A stretch of 44,736 bases of DNA from Candidatus Nanopelagicales bacterium (GTDB lineage Bacteria; Actinomycetota; Actinomycetes; S36-B12; UBA5976): NCBI GenBank assembly GCA_018402365.1, contig JAGYJD010000013.1:1-44736 (forward strand), read 5' to 3'. This document shows positions 32,939 through 43,437 of this stretch, one piece after another (positions within the stretch are counted from its first letter, which is position 1; the number at the start of each line of letters is the position of its first letter). Under the pieces are notes generated by a model. The model did no database searches. It saw only the letters and a program-made list of their open reading frames with translations, and was not told the origin of the DNA. A program made the position numbers and the translations under genes.

Positions 32939-33333
32939 ATATCGTCGCTGAGAGTTACTTCGTAGCCACCCACATATTCTGCAAACACATTGTAAATAAT
33001 TGCAAATAAACCAGCTAGTAATGTCCAAACAACTACCTGGATAGTTGTAACTAAAATTCCTAGTGTCAACACTCTAGAAAAAGAAAGTAAGCCTGCAATA
33101 TTAAAACCGGTGCCAAAAACATCTGATACTAATCCGGTGGCAGCATCTAAAGAACCGCTTAAGTTTAATAAATACCAAATTAGAATTATTGCGAAAATCA
33201 TCGCTATCCCAAAAACTATAGATAACACAAACGAAGTTTTTATAGCCGCTAGTGGATCAATGTAGGAAATTCTTAGTCTGACTCTTTTAGTGGGCACCCG
33301 TGTTGTTGCTGGGGGAGTCTTTTCGCTAACCAT
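32935..33333 (-). CDS. DUF3566 membrane protein
   Basis: 132 residues. A basic cytoplasmic N-terminus (TTRVPTKRVRLRISYIDP) and two transmembrane helices (about 34-58 and 90-115) in the conserved arrangement KTSFVLSIVFGIAMI ... FSRVLTLGILVTTIQVVVWTLLAGLFAIIYNVFAEYVGG. This is the DUF3566 protein encoded right after gyrA across actinobacteria (Rv0007 in M. tuberculosis). The function is unknown; its genomic neighbours are replication genes. It starts three bases after the gyrA stop, so the two are probably co-transcribed. Confidence 0.92.
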   Translation of the reverse strand: MVSEKTPPATTRVPTKRVRLRISYIDPLAAIKTSFVLSIVFGIAMIFAIILIWYLLNLSGSLDAATGLVSDVFGTGFNIAGLLSFSRVLTLGILVTTIQVVVWTLLAGLFAIIYNVFAEYVGGYEVTLSDDI

Positions 33334-33336
33334 TAA

Positions 33337-35793
33337 TTAATCTACCGCCTTTGCCACCGCTACTACCTTTTCGTCTTTTGCTAACTTCATCATTGCCACA
33401 CCCATCGTATCTCTTCCGGTGGCACGAACTTCAGACACCGAAGTTCTAATAACTACCCCGCTTGATGAAATTGCTAAAACTTCATCGCTTTCTTTTGCCA
33501 CAAATGCACCTACTAAAGATCCTCGTTCGTCACTTAATCGCATTGCTAAAACACCTTGGGTGCCACGGCCTTTAGTATTCCATTCTTTAACTGCAGTTCT
33601 TTTAGCAAAACCAGCATCGGTAGCGGTGACTAAGAATGATTTAACTTCAACTACATCTAAACTCAAAAGTTTATCTTCTTTAGACTTAAACTTCATTCCG
33701 ATTACACCACCAGCAGTTCTACCCATTGGGCGCAAAGTTTGGTCATCAGCCGAAAACCTAACTGAGTAGCCTTTTTTGCTAACCATTAATAAATCATCTT
33801 TTTTAGAAACTAAAGTTGCACCAATCAAGTAGTCCTTTGGTTTTAACTTCATCGCGATTACTCCACCGCTTCGTGGTGAGTCGTACTCAAGTAGTGGCGT
33901 CTTTTTTACACTGCCTTGCGCGCTGGCAAGCACTAAATAAGGTGCTTGATGGTAATCCTTGATTGATAAAACTTGAGCTATCTGCTCATCTGGTTGAAAA
34001 GCTAATAAATTTGCTACGTGTTGACCACGAGCATCTCTACCTTTTTCTGGCAATTGGTGCACCTTACTTCGGTAAACCCGGCCTTGATCTGTAAAAAAGA
34101 GTAGCCAATTATGAGTTGAGGCGATAAAGAGATGCTGTACCACATCGTCTTCTCTGAGTGCTGCGCCTTTAACTCCTCTGCCGCCACGTTTTTGGCTGCG
34201 ATACATTTCAAGTTTAGTTCTTTTTATGTAACCGCCTCGGCTAATTGTTATAGCTACATCTTCATTTGTAATAAAGTCTTCTGCTGATTTTTCGCTTTCT
34301 GCCGCAACAATTTTTGTTCTGCGCTCATCCCCATACTTGTCAACAATCTCTTTTAGCTCATCTTTAATAATTTGTCGTTGGCGGGTTGGGTCTGAAAGAA
34401 TATTTTTATAATCTTTAATAGCTTTTAATAGTTCATTGTGTTCGTCAATTATTTTTTGTCGCTCTAAAGCTGCCAAACGTCTTAATTGCATATCTAAAAT
34501 TGCCACTGCTTGAATTTCATCTATTTTTAAAAGCTTGATTAAACCTGCTTTGGCGTCATCTACCGTCTTTGATTTTCTTATTAAAGCTATAACATCATCA
34601 AGTTTGTCTAGCGCTTTTAGTAAGCCTGAGAGAATATGATCTCGTTTTTGCGCTTCTTTTAATCTGTGGCTAGTTCGCCTTACGATTACTTCGATTTGAT
34701 GATTAATCCAATTAGAGATAAAGGCTTCAATGCTTAAAGTTTTAGGAACATTGTCAACTAATGCCAACATGTTGGCGCCAAATGTTTCTTGCAGTTGAGT
34801 GTGTTTGTAAAGATTATTCAAAACAACTTTTGCTACTACGTCCTTCTTTAAAACTAAAACTATTCGCATGCCGGTTCGAGATGAAGAATCATCTCGCAAA
34901 TCTACGATTCCGGTAATTCGACCACTATCAACTAATTCAGCAATTTTTAATTTCAAATTATCTGGATTCACTTGATAAGGCAGTTCAGTAATAATTAAAT
35001 TTGGCCGTTGTTTTGAGTCTTCTTCAATATCAACTACCGCTCGCATGGTGATTGAGCCACGTCCAGTGCGATAAGCGTCTGAGATTCCGGTGCGCCCAAC
35101 AATCACACCACCTGTGGGAAAATCTGGCCCTAAAATCAATTTACTTAATTCGGCAAACAACTCCTCTTTGCTAGCTGTTGGGTTCTCTAATGCCCAATTA
35201 ACGCCCGCTGCCACCTCTCTCAGGTTGTGAGGGGGGATGTTGGTGGCCATACCAACTGCGATTCCACTAGAGCCGTTTACCAGCAGATTCGGAAAGCGGC
35301 TTGGTAAAACGGTTGGCTCTTGTGTTCTTCCGTCATAATTTGGAACAAAATCAATGGTGTCTTCGTCAATGTCTCTAACCATCTCGATTGAGATGGCTGA
35401 CATTTTTGATTCGGTGTACCGCATTGCGGCAGCACCGTCATTACCTGGGGATCCGAAGTTTCCTTGACCCTCAACTAAGGGGTAACGCATCAACCAGGGT
35501 TGAGCCAATCTAACCAAAGTGTCATAAATAGCGCTGTCACCATGCGGGTGATAGTTACCCATCACATCACCAACGATGCGTGCAGATTTTGAATAACCTC
35601 GGTCTGGTCTGTATCCGCCGTCATACATTGCATACAAAACTCTGCGGTGAACGGGTTTTAGTCCATCTCGCACATCAGGAAGCGCTCTGCCCACAATAAC
35701 GCTCATCGCATAATCTAAATATGAACGAGAAAGTTCTGTTCTTAAATCAACTGGATCAATTCGCCCATGGTTGGGTTGTAAAGTTGCTGGCAT
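33337..35793 (-). CDS. gyrA: DNA gyrase subunit A
   Basis: DNA-cleaving subunit of gyrase, which introduces negative supercoils. 818 residues. Winged-helix domain with [16 protein letters not shown], the quinolone-resistance region [22 protein letters not shown] (serine and aspartate at the two resistance-linked positions, the quinolone-sensitive residues), and the catalytic tyrosine in [10 protein letters not shown]. The C-terminal beta-pinwheel contains the GyrA box in [13 protein letters not shown] at 35793, seven bases after gyrB. No intein is present. Confidence 0.98.
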   Translation of the reverse strand: MPATLQPNHGRIDPVDLRTELSRSYLDYAMSVIVGRALPDVRDGLKPVHRRVLYAMYDGGYRPDRGYSKSARIVGDVMGNYHPHGDSAIYDTLVRLAQPWLMRYPLVEGQGNFGSPGNDGAAAMRYTESKMSAISIEMVRDIDEDTIDFVPNYDGRTQEPTVLPSRFPNLLVNGSSGIAVGMATNIPPHNLREVAAGVNWALENPTASKEELFAELSKLILGPDFPTGGVIVGRTGISDAYRTGRGSITMRAVVDIEEDSKQRPNLIITELPYQVNPDNLKLKIAELVDSGRITGIVDLRDDSSSRTGMRIVLVLKKDVVAKVVLNNLYKHTQLQETFGANMLALVDNVPKTLSIEAFISNWINHQIEVIVRRTSHRLKEAQKRDHILSGLLKALDKLDDVIALIRKSKTVDDAKAGLIKLLKIDEIQAVAILDMQLRRLAALERQKIIDEHNELLKAIKDYKNILSDPTRQRQIIKDELKEIVDKYGDERRTKIVAAESEKSAEDFITNEDVAITISRGGYIKRTKLEMYRSQKRGGRGVKGAALREDDVVQHLFIASTHNWLLFFTDQGRVYRSKVHQLPEKGRDARGQHVANLLAFQPDEQIAQVLSIKDYHQAPYLVLASAQGSVKKTPLLEYDSPRSGGVIAMKLKPKDYLIGATLVSKKDDLLMVSKKGYSVRFSADDQTLRPMGRTAGGVIGMKFKSKEDKLLSLDVVEVKSFLVTATDAGFAKRTAVKEWNTKGRGTQGVLAMRLSDERGSLVGAFVAKESDEVLAISSSGVVIRTSVSEVRATGRDTMGVAMMKLAKDEKVVAVAKAVD

Positions 35794-35800
35794 CTATTTC

Positions 35801-37750
<1,950 letters not shown>

Positions 37751-37835
37751 CTAGCAGTTACCTCTTTTAGGGTGAAATTCTCAAAAATGTCTTACTAATT
37801 CTACACTTTTTTAAATTCCGAGGTTTTTCCTCCAC

Positions 37836-38309
37836 TTAAAATTGATCGTAAAATTTGTTCATACTAGGCGCTCTCCATTGATGTTTTTGGCTACTTTTTG
37901 CCGGTCCCACAACTTTCACTCTAGTAACAAAATCTTCACCAATTTCAGCTTTAATTTTCTGTTCAATGGTGTTGGTTAGGGTACGAATTTGTACCGCCCA
38001 TGAGTGAGAGTCTGCGCTTAAAAGAAGTTCTTTGGTTTCATCATCATAATTTTTGATTGTTATGTGTTGAGCAATCTCTTCACCAATTAAGCTTTCCCAC
38101 TTATCCATTAAGGTTGCAATTTTTGTGTGGGCCTGCCAATTATGACTATCGAGTAAATTTGCAATAGCCGATTTTAGATCTTGAAAGTCTTCTTGATTTT
38201 TATTTTTCTTTGTGTTTTTTTTAAACTTTGGGTTATTTCCAGAAACGCCACGTCGTTTTGCTCGATTTAAAGCATTCTTCGCAGCATCTTTATGTGGATT
38301 AGGATTCAT
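37836..38309 (-). CDS. dciA: DciA-like helicase loader (DUF721)
   Basis: 157 residues from ATG at 38309; the longer frame to 38348 runs into recF and lacks a family match. Basic N-terminus rich in K/N, then the DUF721 core: MDKWESLIGEEIAQHITIKNYDDETKELLLSADSHSWAVQIRTLTNTIEQKIKAEIGEDFVTRVKVVGP. DciA loads the DnaB replicative helicase in bacteria without DnaC or DnaI, and is encoded next to recF and gyrB in actinobacteria. Its start overlaps recF by 11 bases, indicating coupled translation. Confidence 0.88.
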   Translation of the reverse strand: MNPNPHKDAAKNALNRAKRRGVSGNNPKFKKNTKKNKNQEDFQDLKSAIANLLDSHNWQAHTKIATLMDKWESLIGEEIAQHITIKNYDDETKELLLSADSHSWAVQIRTLTNTIEQKIKAEIGEDFVTRVKVVGPAKSSQKHQWRAPSMNKFYDQF

Positions 38310-39414
38310 TTGTAATCTCACTGTTATTAATAAAGTACTTATCACCAAATAAATTTTTTGGGGTGTCCTCTTCTACCGCTGCAGTAATAATTGTTTGTTC
38401 GGTATCTTGAATTTTTTTTAGTAAAAATTCTCTTCTAAATTGATCTAACTCGGAAAAAACATCATCTAAAATTAAGATGGGTTTGTGGGTCTCTCTTAGT
38501 AAATCAAACATAGCTAATTTTAGACATAAAGCTAACGACCAAGCTTCACCTTGGCTGGATTGAGATTTTGCGGGCAGAGAATTCAGTCCAATTTCAAAAT
38601 CGTCTCGGTGTGGACCCACTAATGAAATGCTTCTTGCTAACTCTTCTTCTTTTTTATTTTCTAATTCAAAAATATATGCTGCGTGAATATCTTCTATGGT
38701 TGAATTATTTATGTTTATATTTGAGTTATAACTCATTTGCAAGTCTTTGGTGTGAGGGGCAATCTCATTATAATTTTTTATAAAAGGATTAATCAATGCC
38801 TCTATTATTTTTTTTCTAAAATATATAATTTGGCTGCCAGTTTTGGCTAATTTTTCATTCCAGATTTCTAATGTTGACCAAGCTGCTGATTTATTTTTGT
38901 CACCTTTAGGTACTGATTTTAACAAAGCGTTTTTTTGTTTCAGTATTTTTTCATATTCACTTTTTAATTCAAAATAGTTTCTGTCGTTTTGAACTAGCAC
39001 TTCATCTAAAAAACCTCTGCGGGTTGCTGGATCTCCTTTTATTAAATACAGATCATTAGGTGAAAATATTGTTGATTTAATCAATCCGGCAACATCGCGA
39101 TGTTTCTTAACAGGATTTGAATTCACTTTTATTTTTAAGGTTTTTTTCTCTTCGATTCTTGTTTCAATCCATATTTTTTTATTCTCTTCTTTCACCCCCA
39201 CTCGAGTTTGGGCAAAGGGGGCAGAATTACGTATTAAATTGCTATTTAAACTAGAGCGGTGGCTTTGTAGGTTGGCAGAAAAATCCACAATTTCAATTAA
39301 ATTTGTTTTACCTTGTCCATTGGGGCCGATAAAAGTTGTAATTCCTGGATTTAAGGTTAACTCAACTAGTTCATAAGAGCGAAAATTTAAAGCTGAGATT
39401 GAAAAAATGTGCAC
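38299..39414 (-). CDS. recF: DNA replication and repair protein RecF
   Basis: SMC-like ATPase that recognises gaps and helps RecOR load RecA. 371 residues. SALNFRSYELVELTLNPG, Walker A FIGPNGQGKTNLIE, the SLVGPHRDDFEI block, the ABC signature region SSQGEAWSLALCLKLA and Walker B PILILDDVFSELD are present. GTG start at 39414, two bases after the dnaN stop. The order dnaN-recF-dciA-gyrB is the classical one. The gene is more AT-rich than dnaN or gyrB. Confidence 0.96.
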   Translation of the reverse strand: MHIFSISALNFRSYELVELTLNPGITTFIGPNGQGKTNLIEIVDFSANLQSHRSSLNSNLIRNSAPFAQTRVGVKEENKKIWIETRIEEKKTLKIKVNSNPVKKHRDVAGLIKSTIFSPNDLYLIKGDPATRRGFLDEVLVQNDRNYFELKSEYEKILKQKNALLKSVPKGDKNKSAAWSTLEIWNEKLAKTGSQIIYFRKKIIEALINPFIKNYNEIAPHTKDLQMSYNSNININNSTIEDIHAAYIFELENKKEEELARSISLVGPHRDDFEIGLNSLPAKSQSSQGEAWSLALCLKLAMFDLLRETHKPILILDDVFSELDQFRREFLLKKIQDTEQTIITAAVEEDTPKNLFGDKYFINNSEITNES

Positions 39415-39416
39415 AT

Positions 39417-40538
39417 TTAGCCTGCTAAACGCACGGGCATAATTAAATATTTGTAGCTTTCGTCCTTCACTCCATCTTTATCCAAGCCAATTAAAATAGC
39501 GGGGCGCGCCGAGGTGGTGAAGCTAATTAAAGCTGTTTGCTTATTTAGAGCAGTTAAACCATCTTTTAAATAAGTTGGGTTAAAAGCTATTTCAATAGGC
39601 TCACCGGAATACTCAATTGCAATAATTTCTTCTGCGGTTGCTTCGTCGCCCGCACCAGCTCTTAAGGTTAATTCAGATTTTCCAAACTCTAAGCGAACCG
39701 GGGTGTTTCGCTCCGCCACTAACTCAACTCTTTTTAATACCTCTAATAATTCTGAAACCGAAATTTCAACACCTTCTTGTTCTTCTGTAGGTAAGAGTGA
39801 GCGATATTTTGGAAACTCAGCATCTAATAAGCGTGAGGTTGTTTGTTTTGTTTCTGCATAAAAACCAATTAGTTTTTCTGATCCTTCAGCTAGACCGACC
39901 GAAACTTCTTTTGTTCCGATAAACCCTTTTGCTGCTTCAGACAACATTCTTGCAGGAATTAATAACGCTTTTTCTTCAGTTGTATTTTTAGGATTCCAAA
40001 ATAATTCTTTAACTGCTAGTCGGTATCTATCGGTAGCGGCAAAAGTAATTTTATTTTCAGAGATTTCCATCCTGACACCGGTCAACATTGGTAATGATTC
40101 ATCTCGTCCGGCAGCTATCGCTGTTTGGTTTACAGCTTCTATAAATAATTCTGAATTTATTGTTCCTGAAAGTTTTGGTAGTTCTGGTAAAGAAGGAAAG
40201 TCGTCTTCTGGAAGTGTTGGTAATGCGAAAGAAGCTTTTCCACATTTAATTTCTAAACGAGATCCGTTTAAATTTGCCTGCACAGTTTGATTAGGTAGCG
40301 ATCTAGCAATTTCTGCAAGAAGTTTTCCTGAGACTAAAATTCTGCCGTCTTCAGTTGTATTTGCTTGGACTTCGATTTTTGATGAAACTTCATAATCAAA
40401 TGATGAAAGCTGAAGTTTGTTTTTTTCAGCAATTATTAAAACGCCGGCAAGTAAAGGGAGTGCTGGTTTATTGGGGAGGGTTCTCGCTGTCCAAGCGACC
40501 GCTTGCGCTAAAACATCGCGCTCAACTTGGAATTTCAA
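39417..40538 (-). CDS. dnaN: DNA polymerase III sliding clamp (beta subunit)
   Basis: Ring-shaped processivity factor that tethers polymerase to DNA. 373 residues, three repeated domains of about 120 each. MKFQVERDVLAQAVAWTARTLPNKPALPLLAGVLI is the family start, LPTLPEDDFPSLPEL and YKYLIMPVRLAG the typical inner block and ending. TTG start at 40538, with AAAGGAG four to five bases upstream. It is separated from dnaA by the 370-bp origin region. Confidence 0.98.
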   Translation of the reverse strand: MKFQVERDVLAQAVAWTARTLPNKPALPLLAGVLIIAEKNKLQLSSFDYEVSSKIEVQANTTEDGRILVSGKLLAEIARSLPNQTVQANLNGSRLEIKCGKASFALPTLPEDDFPSLPELPKLSGTINSELFIEAVNQTAIAAGRDESLPMLTGVRMEISENKITFAATDRYRLAVKELFWNPKNTTEEKALLIPARMLSEAAKGFIGTKEVSVGLAEGSEKLIGFYAETKQTTSRLLDAEFPKYRSLLPTEEQEGVEISVSELLEVLKRVELVAERNTPVRLEFGKSELTLRAGAGDEATAEEIIAIEYSGEPIEIAFNPTYLKDGLTALNKQTALISFTTSARPAILIGLDKDGVKDESYKYLIMPVRLAG

Positions 40539-40908
40539 AGGTCTCCTTTTTTCTTACTTGGGTATATGTTTCCATCAATATCTCACAAATGTTTGGGTGG
40601 GCCCAACTAGTTGTCCACAAAGCTTATGGTTGTGTTTGTTTATTTGAACCTTTAAGAATGATTAGTAGTCATAGTAGTACTCGTGGATACTGTGGATAAC
40701 AGCCATAAACGCAGTTGAAAAGGCAAATTTACAACCAAGTTGTTTGTGTCGGGGCTTTGTAATTCGGAGGACGACGCTTAATAACTTTTATGATTTAAAA
40801 AAACCGGTAAAAATGGAAGAGTTACACACAAGATTTCCCCAAATTTAAATACATCCACAACTTATCCACAGCTGTGAATAGCGGGATTTGTGTTAACAGA
40901 GCGACAGA
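40539..40908. other. oriC: Origin of replication region (oriC), dnaA-dnaN gap
   Basis: A 370-bp gene-free gap between dnaA and dnaN, the usual place of actinobacterial oriC. DnaA boxes: TTGTCCACA (40611-40619, plus), TTATCCACA on minus (40691-40699) next to a weaker box (40682-40690), ACATCCACA (40851-40859), TTATCCACA (40862-40870, plus), and an inverted variant (40873-40881) that forms the palindrome CACAGCTGTG with its neighbour. AT-rich DNA at about 40780-40850 is a candidate unwinding element. Gene orientation changes near here: dnaA to gyrA run left, rpmH to jag run right. Confidence 0.85.
40851..40881 (+). repeat. DnaA-box triplet, copy 1
   Basis: Two tandem boxes (starts 40851 and 40862) followed two bases later by an inverted third box. 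The same architecture occurs at 42349-42380, on the other side of dnaA. It lies 28 bases from the dnaA stop codon. Confidence 0.7.
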
Positions 40909-42336
40909 TTAAGAGTTACGAGCCTCGGTTTTAATTCGGGTGGTCAGGTCAGCCACTTGGTTGTAAATACCTCGACGCTCAGTCATCAGTTGGCGCACCT
41001 TTCGCTCGGCATGCATCACAGTGGTGTGGTCACGCCCACCAAAAGAAGAACCAATCCTTGGTAGAGATAAATCAGTTAGCTCTCTACACAAATACATCGC
41101 GATTTGTCTAGCTGTCACCAAGGTTCTTGATCTCGAAGAACCAATTAGATCATCGATTGAGATGCCGAAATATTGACTAGTTTGAGTCATGATCATGGTT
41201 GAGGTGATTTGAGGACCAACTTGGTCTGGGATTAAATCTTTTAAAACAACTTCAGCTAAAGCTAATTCAACCGGAACTTTATTTAAACCAGCGTAAGCAC
41301 TTATTCGAATTAAGGCACCTTCCAACTCACGGATATTGGTCGTGACACGACTGGCAATAAATTCCAGCACCTCATCTGGCACCAACAATTTTTCTTGGGC
41401 GACTTTTTTTCTCAAAATAGCAATACGGGTTTCAAGCTCTGGAGGTTTAATGTCGGTTATTAAACCCCACTCAAACCTTGAGCGCATTCGATCTTCAAAA
41501 TCCTGTAGTTGTTTTGGGGGAAGGTCTGAGGTAACCACGATTTGCTTATCTGCATTATGGAGGGTGTTAAAGGTATGAAAAAACTCCTCCTGAGTTTGGG
41601 TTTTTCCACTCAAAAACTGAATATCGTCAATAAGCAAAACATCCACATCTCTATATCTTTTTTGAAAGGCAGCAGCTTTATCATCACGGATTGAATTTAT
41701 GAAATCGTTTGTAAACTCTTCACTCGAAACATAACGAACTCGAATACCCTGATAAAGCATTCGACTGTAGTTTCCGATCGCGTGTAATAAGTGAGTCTTA
41801 CCCAATCCAGATTCACCGTAAATAAACAACGGGTTGTAGGCGCGAGCTGGCATTTCTGCGGTGGCAACTGCAGCCGCATGCGCCAATTTATTACTTGAGC
41901 CAGCAACAAAATTATCAAAAATATATTTTGGGTTTAAGCGCGAATTCTCATCTTGCTTACTTGCGGGAGTTCCACCTCCAGGGCGTGGATTCGCATAGGC
42001 TAAATATTCATCAGGCAAATTTTGAGCGTAGGTAGCATCAGCAATTTCGTCGGTTGCATCATCTAATCCAGGGGCGATGGTTTCATCCACACTTATTGCC
42101 AAACGAACCTCTTCACCAATTGCTTCACTGAGCGCAGTTGTAACCAAAGGGCGAAGTCTGGTCTCTAAAACATCCTTTGTGAACTCATTGGGAGCCGCCA
42201 GGAGAAACGTCTCGCCAACCAAAGCTAAAGGCTTAGTAAGGGTGACGAAGGCCTTCTGTTGGGGGGTGAGGGTGCCATCGCCCAAACTTTCTAATGCCTT
42301 ACCCCAAACAACTGCCAATTCGTCATCTGAGAGCAT
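40909..42336 (-). CDS. dnaA: Chromosomal replication initiator protein DnaA
   Basis: AAA+ initiator that binds DnaA boxes and unwinds oriC. 475 residues. Domain I (about 1-85) begins ELAVVWGKALESL; domain II is a short acidic linker; domain III has Walker A GESGLGKTHLLHAIG, Walker B LLIDDIQFL and sensor motifs; domain IV ends with the DNA-binding signature SLPRIGSSFGGRDHTTVMHAERK. ATG at 42336, preceded by TAGGGGAAG. DnaA boxes lie on both sides and one overlaps the -10 of its likely promoter, so autoregulation is expected. Confidence 0.98.
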   Translation of the reverse strand: MLSDDELAVVWGKALESLGDGTLTPQQKAFVTLTKPLALVGETFLLAAPNEFTKDVLETRLRPLVTTALSEAIGEEVRLAISVDETIAPGLDDATDEIADATYAQNLPDEYLAYANPRPGGGTPASKQDENSRLNPKYIFDNFVAGSSNKLAHAAAVATAEMPARAYNPLFIYGESGLGKTHLLHAIGNYSRMLYQGIRVRYVSSEEFTNDFINSIRDDKAAAFQKRYRDVDVLLIDDIQFLSGKTQTQEEFFHTFNTLHNADKQIVVTSDLPPKQLQDFEDRMRSRFEWGLITDIKPPELETRIAILRKKVAQEKLLVPDEVLEFIASRVTTNIRELEGALIRISAYAGLNKVPVELALAEVVLKDLIPDQVGPQITSTMIMTQTSQYFGISIDDLIGSSRSRTLVTARQIAMYLCRELTDLSLPRIGSSFGGRDHTTVMHAERKVRQLMTERRGIYNQVADLTTRIKTEARNS

Positions 42337-42348
42337 TTCTTCCCCTAA

Positions 42349-42380
42349 ATATCCACATACTTATCCACAGGTGTGGAGAG
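42349..42380 (+). repeat. DnaA-box triplet, copy 2
   Basis: Two tandem boxes and an inverted third, in the same order and orientation as 40851-40881, with one extra base between the first two. It sits in the dnaA 5' leader, just upstream of the start codon. Confidence 0.7.
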
Positions 42381-42418
42381 CACAACACTTTTTTATCTTT
42401 TATTTCTAAGAGTTGTGG

Positions 42419-42448
42419 ATAATACTAGATTATTATCCCTATTGACAA
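42419..42448 (-). promoter_or_regulatory. Likely dnaA promoter, overlapping a DnaA box
   Basis: Minus-strand -35 TTGTCA (42448-42443), 18-base spacer and -10 TATTAT (42424-42419), giving a leader of about 75 nt before the dnaA ATG. The -10 runs into a perfect DnaA box (42422-42414), so bound DnaA would block RNA polymerase. Confidence 0.65.
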
Positions 42449-42555
42449 CCCAATTGGTCTAAAACTGTGGAAAACCATTCACCCCTCCCCCTTTCAGCAT
42501 TCACAACAGTCTCATATAACCTAAGAGGTCGAATTAGTCATATAGGAGTCTTACG

Positions 42556-42690
42556 GTGAAACGCACCTTTCAGCCCAACAAGCGTCGTCGTGCCAAGAAC
42601 CATGGCTTCCGTGAGCGCATGCGCACTAGAGCCGGCAGAGCTATTTTGGCTGCCCGCCGCCGCAAAGGCCGCGCAAAAATCTCTGCCTAA
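42556..42690 (+). CDS. rpmH: 50S ribosomal protein L34
   Basis: Small basic ribosomal protein of the large subunit. 44 residues, [18 protein letters not shown] and onward, with [24 protein letters not shown], the standard L34 sequence. GTG start, with TAGGAG upstream (42543-42548). First gene on the right side of the origin, in front of rnpA, as in most bacteria. Its GC content is higher than its neighbours', as expected for a highly expressed, arginine-rich gene. Confidence 0.98.
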   Translation: MKRTFQPNKRRRAKNHGFRERMRTRAGRAILAARRRKGRAKISA

Positions 42691-42722
42691 GAATTTTTTA
42701 TATTTAGCTAAAGGGGTGCAAA

Positions 42723-43070
42723 ATGCTGCCCTTGAAAAATCGAATCACCAAATCGTCAGACTTCTCTCAAGTACTTAATTCTGGAAAAAAGAACTACCAA
42801 AAATCACTAGTGGTCTATTTCAAACCCACCTCACAACCCAGCCGACTTGGTTTGATCATTAGTGGCAAGGTAGGAAACGCTGTGAAGCGCCATTTGCTGG
42901 CTCGCAGAACCAGAGAGATCTTTAAAAAGTTCTTGACTGAAAACCCAACTGGCTTTGACTTAGTTGTTAAATTTTCAACTAAATTTACTGACCCGACCTT
43001 TCAAGAGATGGAAGCACAATTTAGTTTTGCAACTAAAAGTTTGAAGGAAAGAAATATAGTTGAAAATTAA
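42723..43070 (+). CDS. rnpA: Ribonuclease P protein component
   Basis: Protein subunit that helps the RNase P RNA cut tRNA 5' leaders. 115 residues. MLPLKNRITKSSDFSQVLNSGKK is the usual N-terminus; RLGLIISGKVGNAVKRHLLARRTREIFKKF carries the family's RNR-type RNA-binding motif (here G-N-A-V-K-R-H-L-L-A-R-R). AAAGGGG lies six bases before the ATG. yidD starts inside its last codons. Confidence 0.96.
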   Translation: MLPLKNRITKSSDFSQVLNSGKKNYQKSLVVYFKPTSQPSRLGLIISGKVGNAVKRHLLARRTREIFKKFLTENPTGFDLVVKFSTKFTDPTFQEMEAQFSFATKSLKERNIVEN

Positions 43071-43359
43071 ACAATTTACTTTAATACTTTTGTTTTTACC
43101 AAACAAAGTACTAATTGGTCTGGTTTGGGTTTATCAAAAAACCATCTCACCACTATTGGGTCCTCGCTGTAAATATTGGCCTAGCTGCTCTAACTACACC
43201 TTGACTGCGTTGCGCACCCACAACATTTTTAAAGCCCTCTTGTTAAGTGTTTGGCGGATTGTGCGCTGTAACCCCTTCAGCCAAGGCGGGTTAGATCCAG
43301 TTCCCACCAAAGGTAGTTGGCTACCTGACATAAAAACCGACGGCACTAAAAGAGACTGA
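43060..43359 (+). CDS. yidD: Membrane protein insertion efficiency factor YidD
   Basis: 99-residue peripheral membrane protein that assists YidC. VWVYQKTISPLLGPRCKYWPSCSNYTLTALRTH shows the family's Y-Q-x-x-I-S-P and C-x2-x-PSCS-x-Y motifs, and VRCNPFSQGGLDPVP the second. A hydrophobic N-terminus (TLILLFLPNKVLIGLVWV) associates with the membrane. TTG start at 43060, overlapping rnpA by 11 bases; AAGGAAA precedes it. yidC follows after a 78-bp gap in which I see only the yidC ribosome-binding site. Confidence 0.95.
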   Translation: MKIKQFTLILLFLPNKVLIGLVWVYQKTISPLLGPRCKYWPSCSNYTLTALRTHNIFKALLLSVWRIVRCNPFSQGGLDPVPTKGSWLPDIKTDGTKRD

Positions 43360-43437
43360 CCCTGACCTAGACACTGAATCAATTGCGTGGGACGATTTAC
43401 CTCTAACTGCGCGGACCTAAAGACTTTGGAGTAAGTA

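Larger units (their letters stand above)
42337..42555. other. dnaA-rpmH divergent region with DnaA boxes
   Basis: 219 bp between the divergent dnaA and rpmH genes. DnaA boxes: ATATCCACA (42349-42357), TTATCCACA (42361-42369), an inverted variant (42372-42380), TTATCCACA on minus (42414-42422) and a near-match on minus (42466-42474). It carries the likely dnaA promoter and, near 42515-42520 (TATAAC), a possible -10 for rpmH. It may be part of the origin or a regulatory region only. Confidence 0.75.

Noticed and set aside
42442-42447. TTGACA as the -35 of an rpmH promoter
   Set aside because: No acceptable -10 is found 16-18 bases downstream on the plus strand; the TATAAC at 42515 is a better but still weak candidate with another -35.
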